NCBI GenBank assembly: GCA_951394045.1
Contig: OX595986.1
Span: 4,803,534 to 4,867,533, forward strand
Reading direction: 5' to 3'
DNA length: 64,000 bases
Source of the DNA: Nitzschia sp. DOCU1
Taxonomy: Eukaryota; Bacillariophyta; Bacillariophyceae; Bacillariales; Bacillariaceae
In this document: in pieces, positions 1 through 8,649 of the stretch
How the letters are laid out: the number at the start of each line of letters is the position of its first letter
How positions within the stretch are numbered: position 1 is the first letter of the stretch
Notes under the pieces: generated by a model
What the model was told of the DNA's origin: nothing
Database searches by the model: none
What the model saw: only the letters and a program-made list of their open reading frames with translations
Position numbers and translations under genes: made by a program

Positions 1-14
1 AACTTCGGCAGGTT

Positions 15-404
15 TTGAACCAACTCAACGTTGCATCGAAGGCTACTTTCGTTCCATCGGGAAATTTGACCTTTGACGAGGGCGGTGTCGGATGCAGAAG
101 TCGGCTTTGTCCTGTACGACAATACAACAAGGACAAGCCGCAGAAGTTTCGAGTCGATTTCTTCATCCTTGCCGATGCTAAGTCGTATGCAATCTACCAC
201 ATGGATGTATACCAAGGCAAAAATCCGGCAGAAAACTATATCCATCCAACTGCCAAGGGGCTGCCGCCAACGCAGAAGGCAGTAGTGAATGCCGTCATGG
301 AGACTGGAATCGCGAACGACTCAACACCCATGAACATCTTCTCTCGACGAAAAGGAAGATCCACGAGTTGTTTCCAGAGTCGATGTCGTGCCACGACATA
401 GTAA
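15..404 (+). pseudogene. piggyBac-like transposase fragment (DDE_Tnp_1_7)
   Basis: The reading frame enters from the left edge without a proper ATG and stops near 402. It contains a stretch like the start of the piggyBac DDE core: a TFDE segment with the first catalytic aspartate, then a Cys/Arg-rich segment, RQYNKDKPQKFRVDFF and a YQGKNP-type turn. Known piggyBac-derived proteins have an equivalent IDE / RxY.xxKPxKxG.K / YxGK series. The second and third catalytic aspartates are absent because the frame breaks off after about 128 residues, so this is a remnant. The part left of the window cannot be seen. It faces the Cys-type gene at 575-1270 tail to tail. Confidence 0.7.
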
Positions 405-574
405 GAAGTGAAGTAGGCCAGGAGATTTGGGGTGGAAAAAGCAAAAGACCGAAGAGGTCACACCCGGTGCTAGTACAACTAAGGGTACTACACGGACCGG
501 TGAAGAAGAAGAAAAAAGTTCAATAGTTACTGTATAAACTAGAATAGTAATACTACTATTAAAGGAGAGGACTA

Positions 575-1270
575 CTAGTTCAAGAAACCTTTCTTGAACC
601 CTGTGTAGACACCATCTTTTGATGGGAAACAATCGCGAATCTCGCCCTCGACGCACACAGGCAGTTTTTTGCGTTTACCCTTACCGAGATAACCGTTGAT
701 AAAGGTAGTTGCATCGCGATAAAGGGCGTGGCGAATCTCGTGATTCGGCACACCCTGTTCCTTGAGTTCGTCGCCTTTGCCGGCGATGATAAACTCGAAC
801 ATGGTCTTACCACCCGTACCCTCGACAACCTGGTTCACAAAGCAAGGGGTCTGTCGACAATAGTCGCATGGCTTCTCAGCAAGGACGGCGGTGGTGGCGG
901 TGCTTGGAGCAGGTTGATCGATTGGAGGCAAGGTTGCGCCAGCTGAAAACTTGCCCGAGTTGCGCAAGTACAACTGAAAAGCCACAACATCCTCCTCGGT
1001 TATCTCGTCGGGGAAGTCGAAGGTGATAAACCGAGGGTCAGGACCCGGCTCGCTGAACATGCGAATGTTGCCTCCGATGTTGGTAACCTGGATCCTATCC
1101 AGGGTCTCATTCTTACCAGTGCGACGGTTCTGCTCTTCGTTCGAGAGCCGGATCGCCGCTGCAACCTTGGCGTCCATCGGATCGGGTTCGACGTCCGGAT
1201 CGTACTCTACGGCACCGAGAAAGTCCATGCCGTAGGGGTTGTACGACCGATCATTCATGTTGGAAGACAT
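575..1270 (-). CDS. Cys-containing hypothetical protein next to the transposase remnant
   Basis: An intact 231-residue frame from ATG at 1270. The N-terminal half is acidic and low in order. The C-terminal half has a CDYCRQTPC cluster near residue 136 that could bind zinc, then a segment reading RHALYRDATTFINGYLGKGKR and a DCFPSKDGVYTGFK end. I recognise this layout (Cys cluster, LGKGxR, FPxxDGxYxGFK) as a family expanded in stramenopile genomes, often near transposons. That association is from memory and not checked. It may be a passenger gene of the adjacent piggyBac-like element. No enzymatic function is assigned. Confidence 0.6.
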   Translation of the reverse strand: MSSNMNDRSYNPYGMDFLGAVEYDPDVEPDPMDAKVAAAIRLSNEEQNRRTGKNETLDRIQVTNIGGNIRMFSEPGPDPRFITFDFPDEITEEDVVAFQLYLRNSGKFSAGATLPPIDQPAPSTATTAVLAEKPCDYCRQTPCFVNQVVEGTGGKTMFEFIIAGKGDELKEQGVPNHEIRHALYRDATTFINGYLGKGKRKKLPVCVEGEIRDCFPSKDGVYTGFKKGFLN

Positions 1271-1851
1271 CGTGCACCAGGATGAAAAGTTGCGATTTGT
1301 GGAAGCGGCATTGGTGGAAGGATTTTTGCGTCGGAGGGAGAGGGGGTACGTGAAAAGTCAGTACTCGGTTAAGACGAGTTAAGATGGGATAAGGATGGGT
1401 TAAGAAAAATCGTCTATAAAAATCGTCTATAAAGAAGTTAACAGACAGCTAAATTTTTAATAGACGATTTTTTATGGACGCTATATCGTCTGTAAACGGC
1501 CTGACCCTGATTGGGGTTAAACATCGGCTTTACACATATAAGAAAATTATGCCAACGCTTATGAACGCCGCCCGATCGGACAGTTTCAACGGCACGTGTC
1601 AGGGTATCAGTTGCCTCCACAGTAGAGGTACCTCGCACGTGTGATAGGGACCTCACCGACACCCAACAAGGGCGATCACAACAAACCAATTACAGTCCGC
1701 GTTTCGATGAACGAGGCTGCTTTCAATAGTTTCTCGTAGTATCTTTGAGATCTTTTCGGAGGCATCAAGGTATATTTGACGGAATTGAAGGAATTATTGA
1801 GTAGATTATCTATCTAGTTTATCTCATCATGCTTGTTTTGTGTTGTCGCAG
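1271..1851. other. Intergenic region with short direct and inverted repeats
   Basis: No convincing gene; a minus ORF at 1438-1689 looks random. Positions 1369-1403 hold repeated TTAA-containing words. Two direct copies of a word containing ATCGTCTATAAA lie at 1405-1433, with an inverted copy just downstream. Confidence 0.6.
1405..1496. repeat. Direct plus inverted repeat of AAAAATCGTCTAT
   Basis: AAAAATCGTCTAT begins at 1405 and again at 1418, and its reverse complement ATAGACGATTTTT lies at 1460-1472. A diverged copy (ATATCGTCTGTAAA) is at 1483-1496. Arms 1418-1430 and 1460-1472 can form a 13-bp stem. A TTAA, the piggyBac target site, lies inside at 1438-1441 and another at 1400-1403. This may be an end of the neighbouring transposable element. 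Confidence 0.5.
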
Positions 1852-3396
1852 ATGAAATTCTCCCCTTGTAAGCTCTTCAAGTATGTTTACTCATCATGCC
1901 TATTACTCTTCTGTGCGGCAATAGTCATCTCGCTCATCCTGAGCGAGCAAACTCGAGCCTCTCAAGCGATTACTCCGGGCTTTACTCTTCTAGGCCTGGT
2001 ATTGCTGTTGCTCTGGCTGAATATGGTGGAGGGAGGTCAGGCGGCTCTCATCGGCCTTGCGCCAATTGATCCAGCGTTGTACGCCGAATCACACCCCAGG
2101 ACCCACATGAGCACAGCCCTTGCCTACAGGGGCGACAATTTGGAGCGTTATTTGCTCGGACGACAATTCATGGTTTTGTTGATCGTCTTCGCCACAAACG
2201 TGTGCTGTGCCACAAGTAGCGACGCTCATGTAGCCGGCCTATCGCACTGGATTATCGAATTATTTCTTGGATCTGATCTTGCAGTCATTTTGCTTACTGC
2301 AATGGCGGGGCAGTTGAATAGTCAAGTCAATGCATCAAGCGGCATGCTGGACTACATCAACAACTACTTTTCCCTCTTCACACTTTATTTTGCGCTCGCC
2401 ATCGAATTTTCTGGCTTGCTCCATGTCTGCTACCTCTTCCGAATGGTGGCCTTCTGGGCGGCGGGAAAGTCCATTACTACCAGTGGCGAACCCCCAAGGA
2501 CGCTCGTGCAAAATTTCTTTTATTGGGGTCGTGTGGCTTTCTCCCTCGCCATCCTCGTTTACTCAACTGTTATCACAATCGGCGCTCTCTTCCAGGGAAA
2601 GACGGAAATGTGGGAGGGTGTCTCGAATGGCGTTGCCATTTTCCTCTTTGTATTCTTCATGACCGTCGTCGGTCAGCTAGAGGCGGCACAAATCGCCTTC
2701 TTTGCCGTGGCCAAGCTTTCCGAGTCCGAGCGCGATATGAATCATCCCATTAGCAAGATGACTTGCGACCTCCTGTTCCAGGGCAAGGGACGAAATTTAC
2801 CCCGTTTTATGATTGGGCGTCAAATGTGCGTCACTGGATGCTTCTTCGTCATCGCCCGAGTGACTACCATGAGCATCGAAGTTGGCAATGGTGAGAACCT
2901 CTTTGGCGTTTCCGACGAATTACAGCTCTTCTTCAACACTGGTCTGTTGGGTGCTCTTGTTACGACTGTGATTGCCTCTATCTCGTGGCAACTTGTCGCT
3001 TCTGCCTTCCCATTCTTCTTCCTCCGACTACCCACGACATACATTTTCCTCCGATTTTGCCTCTTCTTAGAGTCAACTGGAATTTGTTCAGGAGCTTGGG
3101 TCATTGCGGCTATCCATAAGAAGCTTGCCGGGTTTCACCGAGATGAATACTACATTGGGCCTCCGAAAGAGCGAATTCCAGTCCTTCATACCCCACCTTC
3201 TCTACTAGATTCGCCTGTCCATCCCGAAAAAATCTCAGGGTATTACCAAGATGAGCTCGAAATGGACGTCACCCCGTTTTTCTGCGAGGGTCGCCGCTCC
3301 CCTTCATACACTATTGAAGATGGGATATCGCCCTCCACAGGGTTGATGCAAGGCGACGACGGCAGGGTCAACACCGGCCCCTCGAGGTTAGCGTAG
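1852..3396 (+). CDS. Divergent silicic acid transporter paralogue (SIT-A)
   Basis: A single-exon 514-residue multi-pass membrane protein of the diatom SIT family, which moves silicic acid across the plasma or silica-vesicle membrane with sodium. ATG at 1852 is chosen because from there it aligns without gaps to SIT-B through the first 160 residues. EGGQ (60-63) and GRQ (103-105) of the first half and GRQ (322-324) of the second half are present. Two signature sites differ. The CMLD site is GMLD (164-167). The second EGxQ site is EAAQ (277-280). The intron found in the other three genes is missing, and the C-terminus has a Pro/Ser-rich tail in place of a coiled coil. The frame is fully open over 1.5 kb, so it is probably functional but possibly altered in transport or sensing. 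Confidence 0.88.
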   Translation: MKFSPCKLFKYVYSSCLLLFCAAIVISLILSEQTRASQAITPGFTLLGLVLLLLWLNMVEGGQAALIGLAPIDPALYAESHPRTHMSTALAYRGDNLERYLLGRQFMVLLIVFATNVCCATSSDAHVAGLSHWIIELFLGSDLAVILLTAMAGQLNSQVNASSGMLDYINNYFSLFTLYFALAIEFSGLLHVCYLFRMVAFWAAGKSITTSGEPPRTLVQNFFYWGRVAFSLAILVYSTVITIGALFQGKTEMWEGVSNGVAIFLFVFFMTVVGQLEAAQIAFFAVAKLSESERDMNHPISKMTCDLLFQGKGRNLPRFMIGRQMCVTGCFFVIARVTTMSIEVGNGENLFGVSDELQLFFNTGLLGALVTTVIASISWQLVASAFPFFFLRLPTTYIFLRFCLFLESTGICSGAWVIAAIHKKLAGFHRDEYYIGPPKERIPVLHTPPSLLDSPVHPEKISGYYQDELEMDVTPFFCEGRRSPSYTIEDGISPSTGLMQGDDGRVNTGPSRLA

Positions 3397-3880
3397 TAGG
3401 CACATGATTGCAGCTAGTGCTGCTACTAATAGAGGGGTTGCAGCTTCCTCCAACAAGAACATTCTTTGTTCTTCCTTGATATAAAGCTATCATCTCTCTT
3501 CCTCACATGCGTTGCGCGACAGCAGAAGCAAGGAAGGTAAAATAAATAGCTCGCCTCACTTTGCAAACGGAGATTTAACCGTATTAATGTATTTGCCAAT
3601 GAAAAAACGGTTTCCAACGAATAGGGTCAACTATGCCATATATTCAATGACGTAGGTGAGAATAGAAAAGATACTTAGAAGGTGGCATGTCTCCGGAGCA
3701 CATTTCGGTATTGTGCGAAGAGCCGTCGTCCCCGTCCGGTCGCCAATTACCTGGTGAAACTGGCTGCCACAAAAAAATGCAAACGACCCGAGTGCTCATT
3801 TAGTTGAGGGACGTCCTTTTCATTCGCGTCATACCACTTTCTTGTAATAAAGGTTGATACCTCGAATCTAACAAACCATC
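3397..3880. other. Intergenic region between SIT-A and SIT-B
   Basis: Holds the 3' flank of SIT-A and the promoter of SIT-B. No ORF worth calling. The last 100 bases upstream of 3881 are pyrimidine-rich and AT-rich, as expected for a diatom 5' UTR. Confidence 0.6.
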
Positions 3881-5625
3881 ATGCATCACTCTACTTTCGA
3901 TTACGTGAAGATGGGATACTCCATGTTTCTCGTGGTTTTCTCCATCGTGATTGTTACTGCCTTGCAACTCAATGGAAACACCAAGCTCTCAGCCGACGTA
4001 CACCCCGCCCTTGCCATCGTGGTCATGTGGGCCGGAATCACGTGGATGTCTATGGTGGAAGGAGGACAGTGCTCCATGGTCGGGCTTCCCCCTGTCGACC
4101 GTGAACTATACCGAGAATCTCACCCTATCACCTACAAGATCTGCTCTCAAGGACACAAGGGAGATAACTTGGACCGATACCTCATGGGACGTCAGTTCAT
4201 GGTAATCTTCATCAATTTCACTATCAACATGTGCGGTGCTCCTATTTCGGGTGCCGAAGTCTTTAACTTCCCCAGCTGGTTGGAGAACATCTTCCTTGGA
4301 TCTGGTATTGCCATGGTTTTGACCGTCGTCACTGTCGGACAGCTCACGGCTCAGGTAAGCTCGACTTTTTCGGCTGATTGCGTCCTTTTCGTCTTTCTTT
4401 CAAAGCGCTCACTAACTTTCTGTTCTTGCGACAGACCAACGCCTCGCACTGCATGCTTGATTACATCAACACCCATTTCATGACTTTCACCTTCTGGGTT
4501 GCCATGTTGATTGAGATGACTGGTGTCATGCACACTTCGTACCTTATCCAATACTTCTTCTACTGGTTGGCCGGAAAGCCCATTGCCACCAATGAAGCAC
4601 CTCGAACCCCCGCTCAGGCAGTCTTCTTCTGGGGACGTTGCATCTGGTCCGTTGCTATCCTCGGTTTCGCCCTTGCCGTCACATTGGCGGCTCTGTTCCA
4701 AGGAGAAACGACCATGTGGGAGGGTGTACCCAACGGCGTTGCCGTCGTTCTCTTCTTTGTGCTCATGTCCGTTGTCGGTTTGTTGGAGGGTATGCAAATC
4801 GCCTTCTTTGCCGTCTCCAAGCTTCCCAAGAAGGAGCGCGGAGATCACCCCATGGCCATGAAGACTTGCGAGCTCTTGTTCCGCGGAGAAGGACGCAACC
4901 TTCCTGGATTCATGGTTGGACGTCAAATGTGTGTCACTCTTTGCTTCTTTGTGATTGCTCGAGTTACTACCTTGAACGTTGAGATTGGCGTCGACCCCAA
5001 CATCTTCGGTGTCTCTGATTCCATTCAAAAGTTTTTCAACATGGGCTTCTTGGGTGCCATTATCACTACCATTCTTGGATCCATCGCATGGCAATTGGTT
5101 GCTTCGGCCTTCCCCATTGCCTTTCTTTCCAACCCTCTTGTCTACGTTTTCCTTCGTTGCGCCTTGTTCTTGGAGGCGACGGGTATCTGCGCCGGAGCTT
5201 GGTTCTTGGGTATCATCCACAAGAAGATTGCTGGATTCCAACACGATGAAGTTTACATTGGTACTCCAGAAGAGCGTGCTGCCATGGACAAGGCCGACAA
5301 GTCTTCTGCTCACGGAGACTCGGTCATCGAGCCGCACTTGGGTACCAACGTTCTGCACTATGCCCCTGGTGCCCACACCATTCCTTCTGAGTGGAAGAGC
5401 CAAAAGTTCCACATTGCCAAATCTTTTACTGAGCGCCGTGCCGATATCCTTGCCAACATCAAGGATATTCGGCAGCAAATTAGCCTTGCTGCGACCAAGG
5501 AAGAAAAGGAAGCCTTTGAGGGTGCCCTTGCCTGCGAGACCAAGGTTTTGAAGGATTTGAACGAGGAGCAAGGTGAAGATGACTTAGAGTTGGGCGAGGA
5601 GCTCACCAGGGCCGTCGATGCCTAA
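3881..5625 (+). CDS. Silicic acid transporter (SIT-B)
   Basis: Two exons, 3881-4354 and 4435-5625, encode 554 residues, the usual SIT length. The protein has about ten hydrophobic segments in two halves. Each half carries the family pair EGxQ and GRQ: EGGQ 60-63 and GRQ 103-105, then EGMQ 276-279 and GRQ 320-322. CMLD is at 164-167, just after the splice junction. The cytosolic tail (about residues 450-554) is charged and heptad-like (ERRADILANIKDIR ... ETKVLKDLNEEQ), consistent with the coiled coil known at SIT C-termini. The start is the first ATG, matched by SIT-C and SIT-D. It takes up silicic acid for frustule formation; SIT genes are commonly regulated by silicon and the cell cycle. Confidence 0.95.
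4355..4434 (+). other. SIT-B intron, almost identical to the SIT-D intron
   Basis: An 80-bp GT-AG intron (GTAAGC ... GCGACAG) in phase 0 between QLTAQ and TNASH. It differs from the SIT-D intron at only 3 of 80 positions but is unrelated to the SIT-C intron after the first seven bases. Confidence 0.93.
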
Positions 5626-6388
5626 GTTGCTTACCCTTTACTGTGAAAGGGAATTGCCCTTGCCACCGATTTTGCAATACAGCATTTTGAATTCTAGTAG
5701 AATGCGCATTTACGCAAATCCCCACCTACCTACCTAGCTACTAGACTAACACAGCCTTATTTTCAATGTGCCCGTCCTCAACTTTTACCGTCGGACTCTT
5801 TCCTATCTTCCACGCGATACCGCTTTGACTTATATTGGTGGATCCTCAATGGGTAACAACCCTGTACAACGTCTTTCTTCCTGCGGCAATCAACCAGCAG
5901 CACGCTCCAGCCCATTCTGCACAGACTGCATGCAGCCTGCTGTAGTAGTAATGGCGGCAACTGTAGAACATGCAGGCGGTTGCAACAACTAAGTTGTTCA
6001 TCGAGCTACCGTGGCTACTACGTTCGTTCAGGACGGGTGCCATTGTCGGCTTGTACTTCGTTAGCGACTACTACTATCATTTTGTTCATGCCTTCAAAGC
6101 TCTATGATACCACCGGCCGGTACCTGAAAGGGGTCATTTCTCTTTGAGTTGAAATATCTATGCCCTCCCCCTCTTTCCGGCACCTTATTTCTTTCTAGGA
6201 CTTATGATGAAAGCACGAGAACTTCATATGGCCTTCCTGCGATGTAATCCCAACTTGCATTATTGTTTTTGTACCTGTGGGTTGTATCTTCCACCCTCGG
6301 TCTTGCTTTGTGGTTGGAATATATATGCATCTAGGTCCTTTTGAAGCAGAAATGGACGACGAGGACGATCATAAAATGAACGAGCGCC
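5626..6388. other. Intergenic region
   Basis: SIT-B 3' flank and the upstream region of the metalloprotease gene. Short ORFs here have no coding character. Nothing else recognised. Confidence 0.6.
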
Positions 6389-8528
6389 ATGATGTTCAAG
6401 TCATCACTCGTCGTTCTTTGCGGGTGGGCACTCGGCATCACCGCCCAACAAGCGCCGGGACAATATCAACCACGTACCTTGACGGCCGAGTACTGCGAGC
6501 ACTTGTCCGATGCGGAATGTGAGACGAGGGATCGAAATTTTGCGGAGCAAGCTAAGAAGCGCCGGCTCATTGTCGAGTCACAAGGTGCTCTGAATGTCTT
6601 GGTCATCCCATTGAAATGGACGGACACGCCGGCGTCAAGGACCTTGCCCTCTGTCGAAGCGTTGGACGAGCTCTGGAATGGAGTCGGAGTGAGCGACAGT
6701 ATTCCTTCCGGTTCGATCGCGAACTATACAAAGGTTAATTCGCATGGCAAGCTGACGATTTCGGCTACAGTAGTGGATTGGATCGAGGCCGACAATAGCG
6801 AGCTCTACTACGCTGCAGGACGCTCAGGAAGGCCCAATGGAAACACCCCCGGGACGGTGCAATTCGAAGATGTGATCTTTTATGCACTGGAGCAACTCGA
6901 GGCAACTGGGTTCGACTTTATGCCTTTTGATTTGGATAATGATGTTGTCATTGATGCAGTTGCCATTCTTCATTCTGGATATGCAGCCGAGCTTGGAGAA
7001 GTCGACTGCTCCAATGGCCGGGGAAAGTTGGATCGGATCCAAAGCCACTATGCCGTCGCTGGCGAGCCGAGATTCTTTGGAGGATACGGCCATATGGTGG
7101 GATCCTACGTGGTTGCCTCAGCCTTTAATGGAGCTTGCGACTCGGACATGGCTCGCATTGGAATCATTCAGCACGAAACGATTCATCTATTCGGCATTCC
7201 GGATCTGTATGACACTGCTGGGCCCTATTCAGATTCTGGTTGCTGTGTTGGTGGTCTTGGAGGATTTGACATTATGTAAGTTCGGATATTGGTATAATAA
7301 CGGCCTCTTGTGAAGTAAAGAGTGTCTCATTCACGATTAATTCTACAGGGCACTTCCGTTTGGTCAGAAATATCGTCTCGATTGGCCTGGGCACCTATCG
7401 CCCTGGACCAAGTATCAATTGGGCTGGATCACTCCAATGGAAATCAACTCTGACGGAAAATACACACTTCGGCCTTCCGAATTATACCCTGATGTGTACA
7501 TGATCAGGTCCCCGTATCCAGAGGGAGAGTACTTGCTGCTGGAAGTCCGCCGTCCTCTTCTTTTTGACAGTAATCTCTGGGAACCTGGTGGTTTGTTGAT
7601 TTACCACATCGACGAAAATGCCGAGGGGCCTGGCAATCAGGTTCGTGGTTTTCCTGGCCAGAATGGTTGGCCAGGCAACGGCAATCATTACAGGGTGGCC
7701 TTGATGCAACAAGATGGTCAATACAATCTAGAGAAGGCAAACGACAATGGTGATATTGCAGATTTCTGGGTTGGAGGCCAAAATTTGGTCTTCGGCCCAG
7801 GTAATGGTGAGAGTGTGGCAGACTCCGCCACCTATCCGAATACGGACGCTTACGCACACGGCGCCATAGAGGTGACCGGTCTGACGATTACGAACTTTGA
7901 AGACCAAACTGACGGGAGCGTGAGTTTCGAAGTTTTTGGGATGCCGAACACAGGCGAACTAAATCCTCCAGCACCGACTGGACCAACGCCAATAGACCCT
8001 CCAACAACTATACCTACCAAGGCCCCGGTGGCGGCGCCGACAAAGTCTCCAACGGCTGCACCGACCAAGGCTCCTGTACCTGCACCGACCAATCGACCAA
8101 CTGCGTTTCCGACCAAGGCTCCTGTACCTGCACCGACCAATCGACCAACAACTGCACCCACCGAGGCACCGGTGCCGCAACCTACAAAATCTCCGCCGTC
8201 GTCTTCTTCGACTCAAGCTCCAGCTCCGACAAATCCTCCATCGACAACGGCCCCGGCGCCAACGAATCGCCCTGCGACGCCGTCTCTTGCACCGGCGGGT
8301 GCTTCACCAACAGTTGAACAAGGAGGCTCGCTGCCACCAGCTCTGTTGGATGAAATCGAGACACCCGACAAGCCCAACAATCCAAACAATAACCCCGGGG
8401 ATCCAGAAACGCCGGTTACTGCTGACAATCCTAGTGATGCATCCTCCTCATCACCAGTCAGGCGAGTGGCTCTCGTTGTCATCGCAGCACTTGCGTTCTG
8501 TCCTCCGTCGTTTGACCTTATGTACTAG
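6389..8528 (+). CDS. Secreted M6-like metalloprotease with Pro/Thr repeats
   Basis: Exons 6389-7275 and 7349-8528 (73-bp intron) give 688 residues. A signal peptide covers about residues 1-19. The catalytic zinc site is HETIH at about 262-266, followed by LFGIPDLYD, which matches the HExxH...LPDLYD signature of M6 (immune inhibitor A-like) peptidases. The intron splits the Met codon of GGFDIMALPFG, the likely Met-turn. After the catalytic region comes a beta-rich part, then a long PT-rich stalk (APTKAPVPAPTNRPT type) and a hydrophobic C-terminus (RVALVVIAALAF) that could anchor it. Expected role: extracellular or cell-wall proteolysis. The gene ends tail to tail with the rhomboid gene. Confidence 0.85.
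8061..8156 (+). repeat. 48-bp tandem repeat in the protease stalk
   Basis: Two copies with a 48-bp period (from 8061 and from 8109); the first 41 bases appear identical. They encode PTKAPVPAPTNRPT units. The surrounding 7970-8290 is a looser APT/PT repeat. Confidence 0.8.
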
Positions 8529-8649
8529 GCACTTGTAGCGAGCGGGATAGTCAAGCCTTTTCAATAGCCACAGATCTCAACTAGTATCACATTTCAAAAG
8601 TTAAAAACTGCAGTCTTAAAATTATTGCAGCAGCAGTCATGGAAAGTCT

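Noticed and set aside
1438..1689. 83-codon minus frame
   Set aside because: Overlaps the inverted repeats and has no coding character.
1840..1851. GTG at 1840 as the SIT-A start
   Set aside because: Eukaryotic gene; the ATG at 1852 aligns exactly with the starts of the other SIT proteins.
4351..5571. A 406-codon open frame antisense to SIT-B, with similar long ones antisense to SIT-C and SIT-D
   Set aside because: They mirror the conserved SIT codons, are Gly/Asn/Asp/Glu-rich and low in hydrophobic residues, recur only because the sense strand is conserved, and run through the intron.
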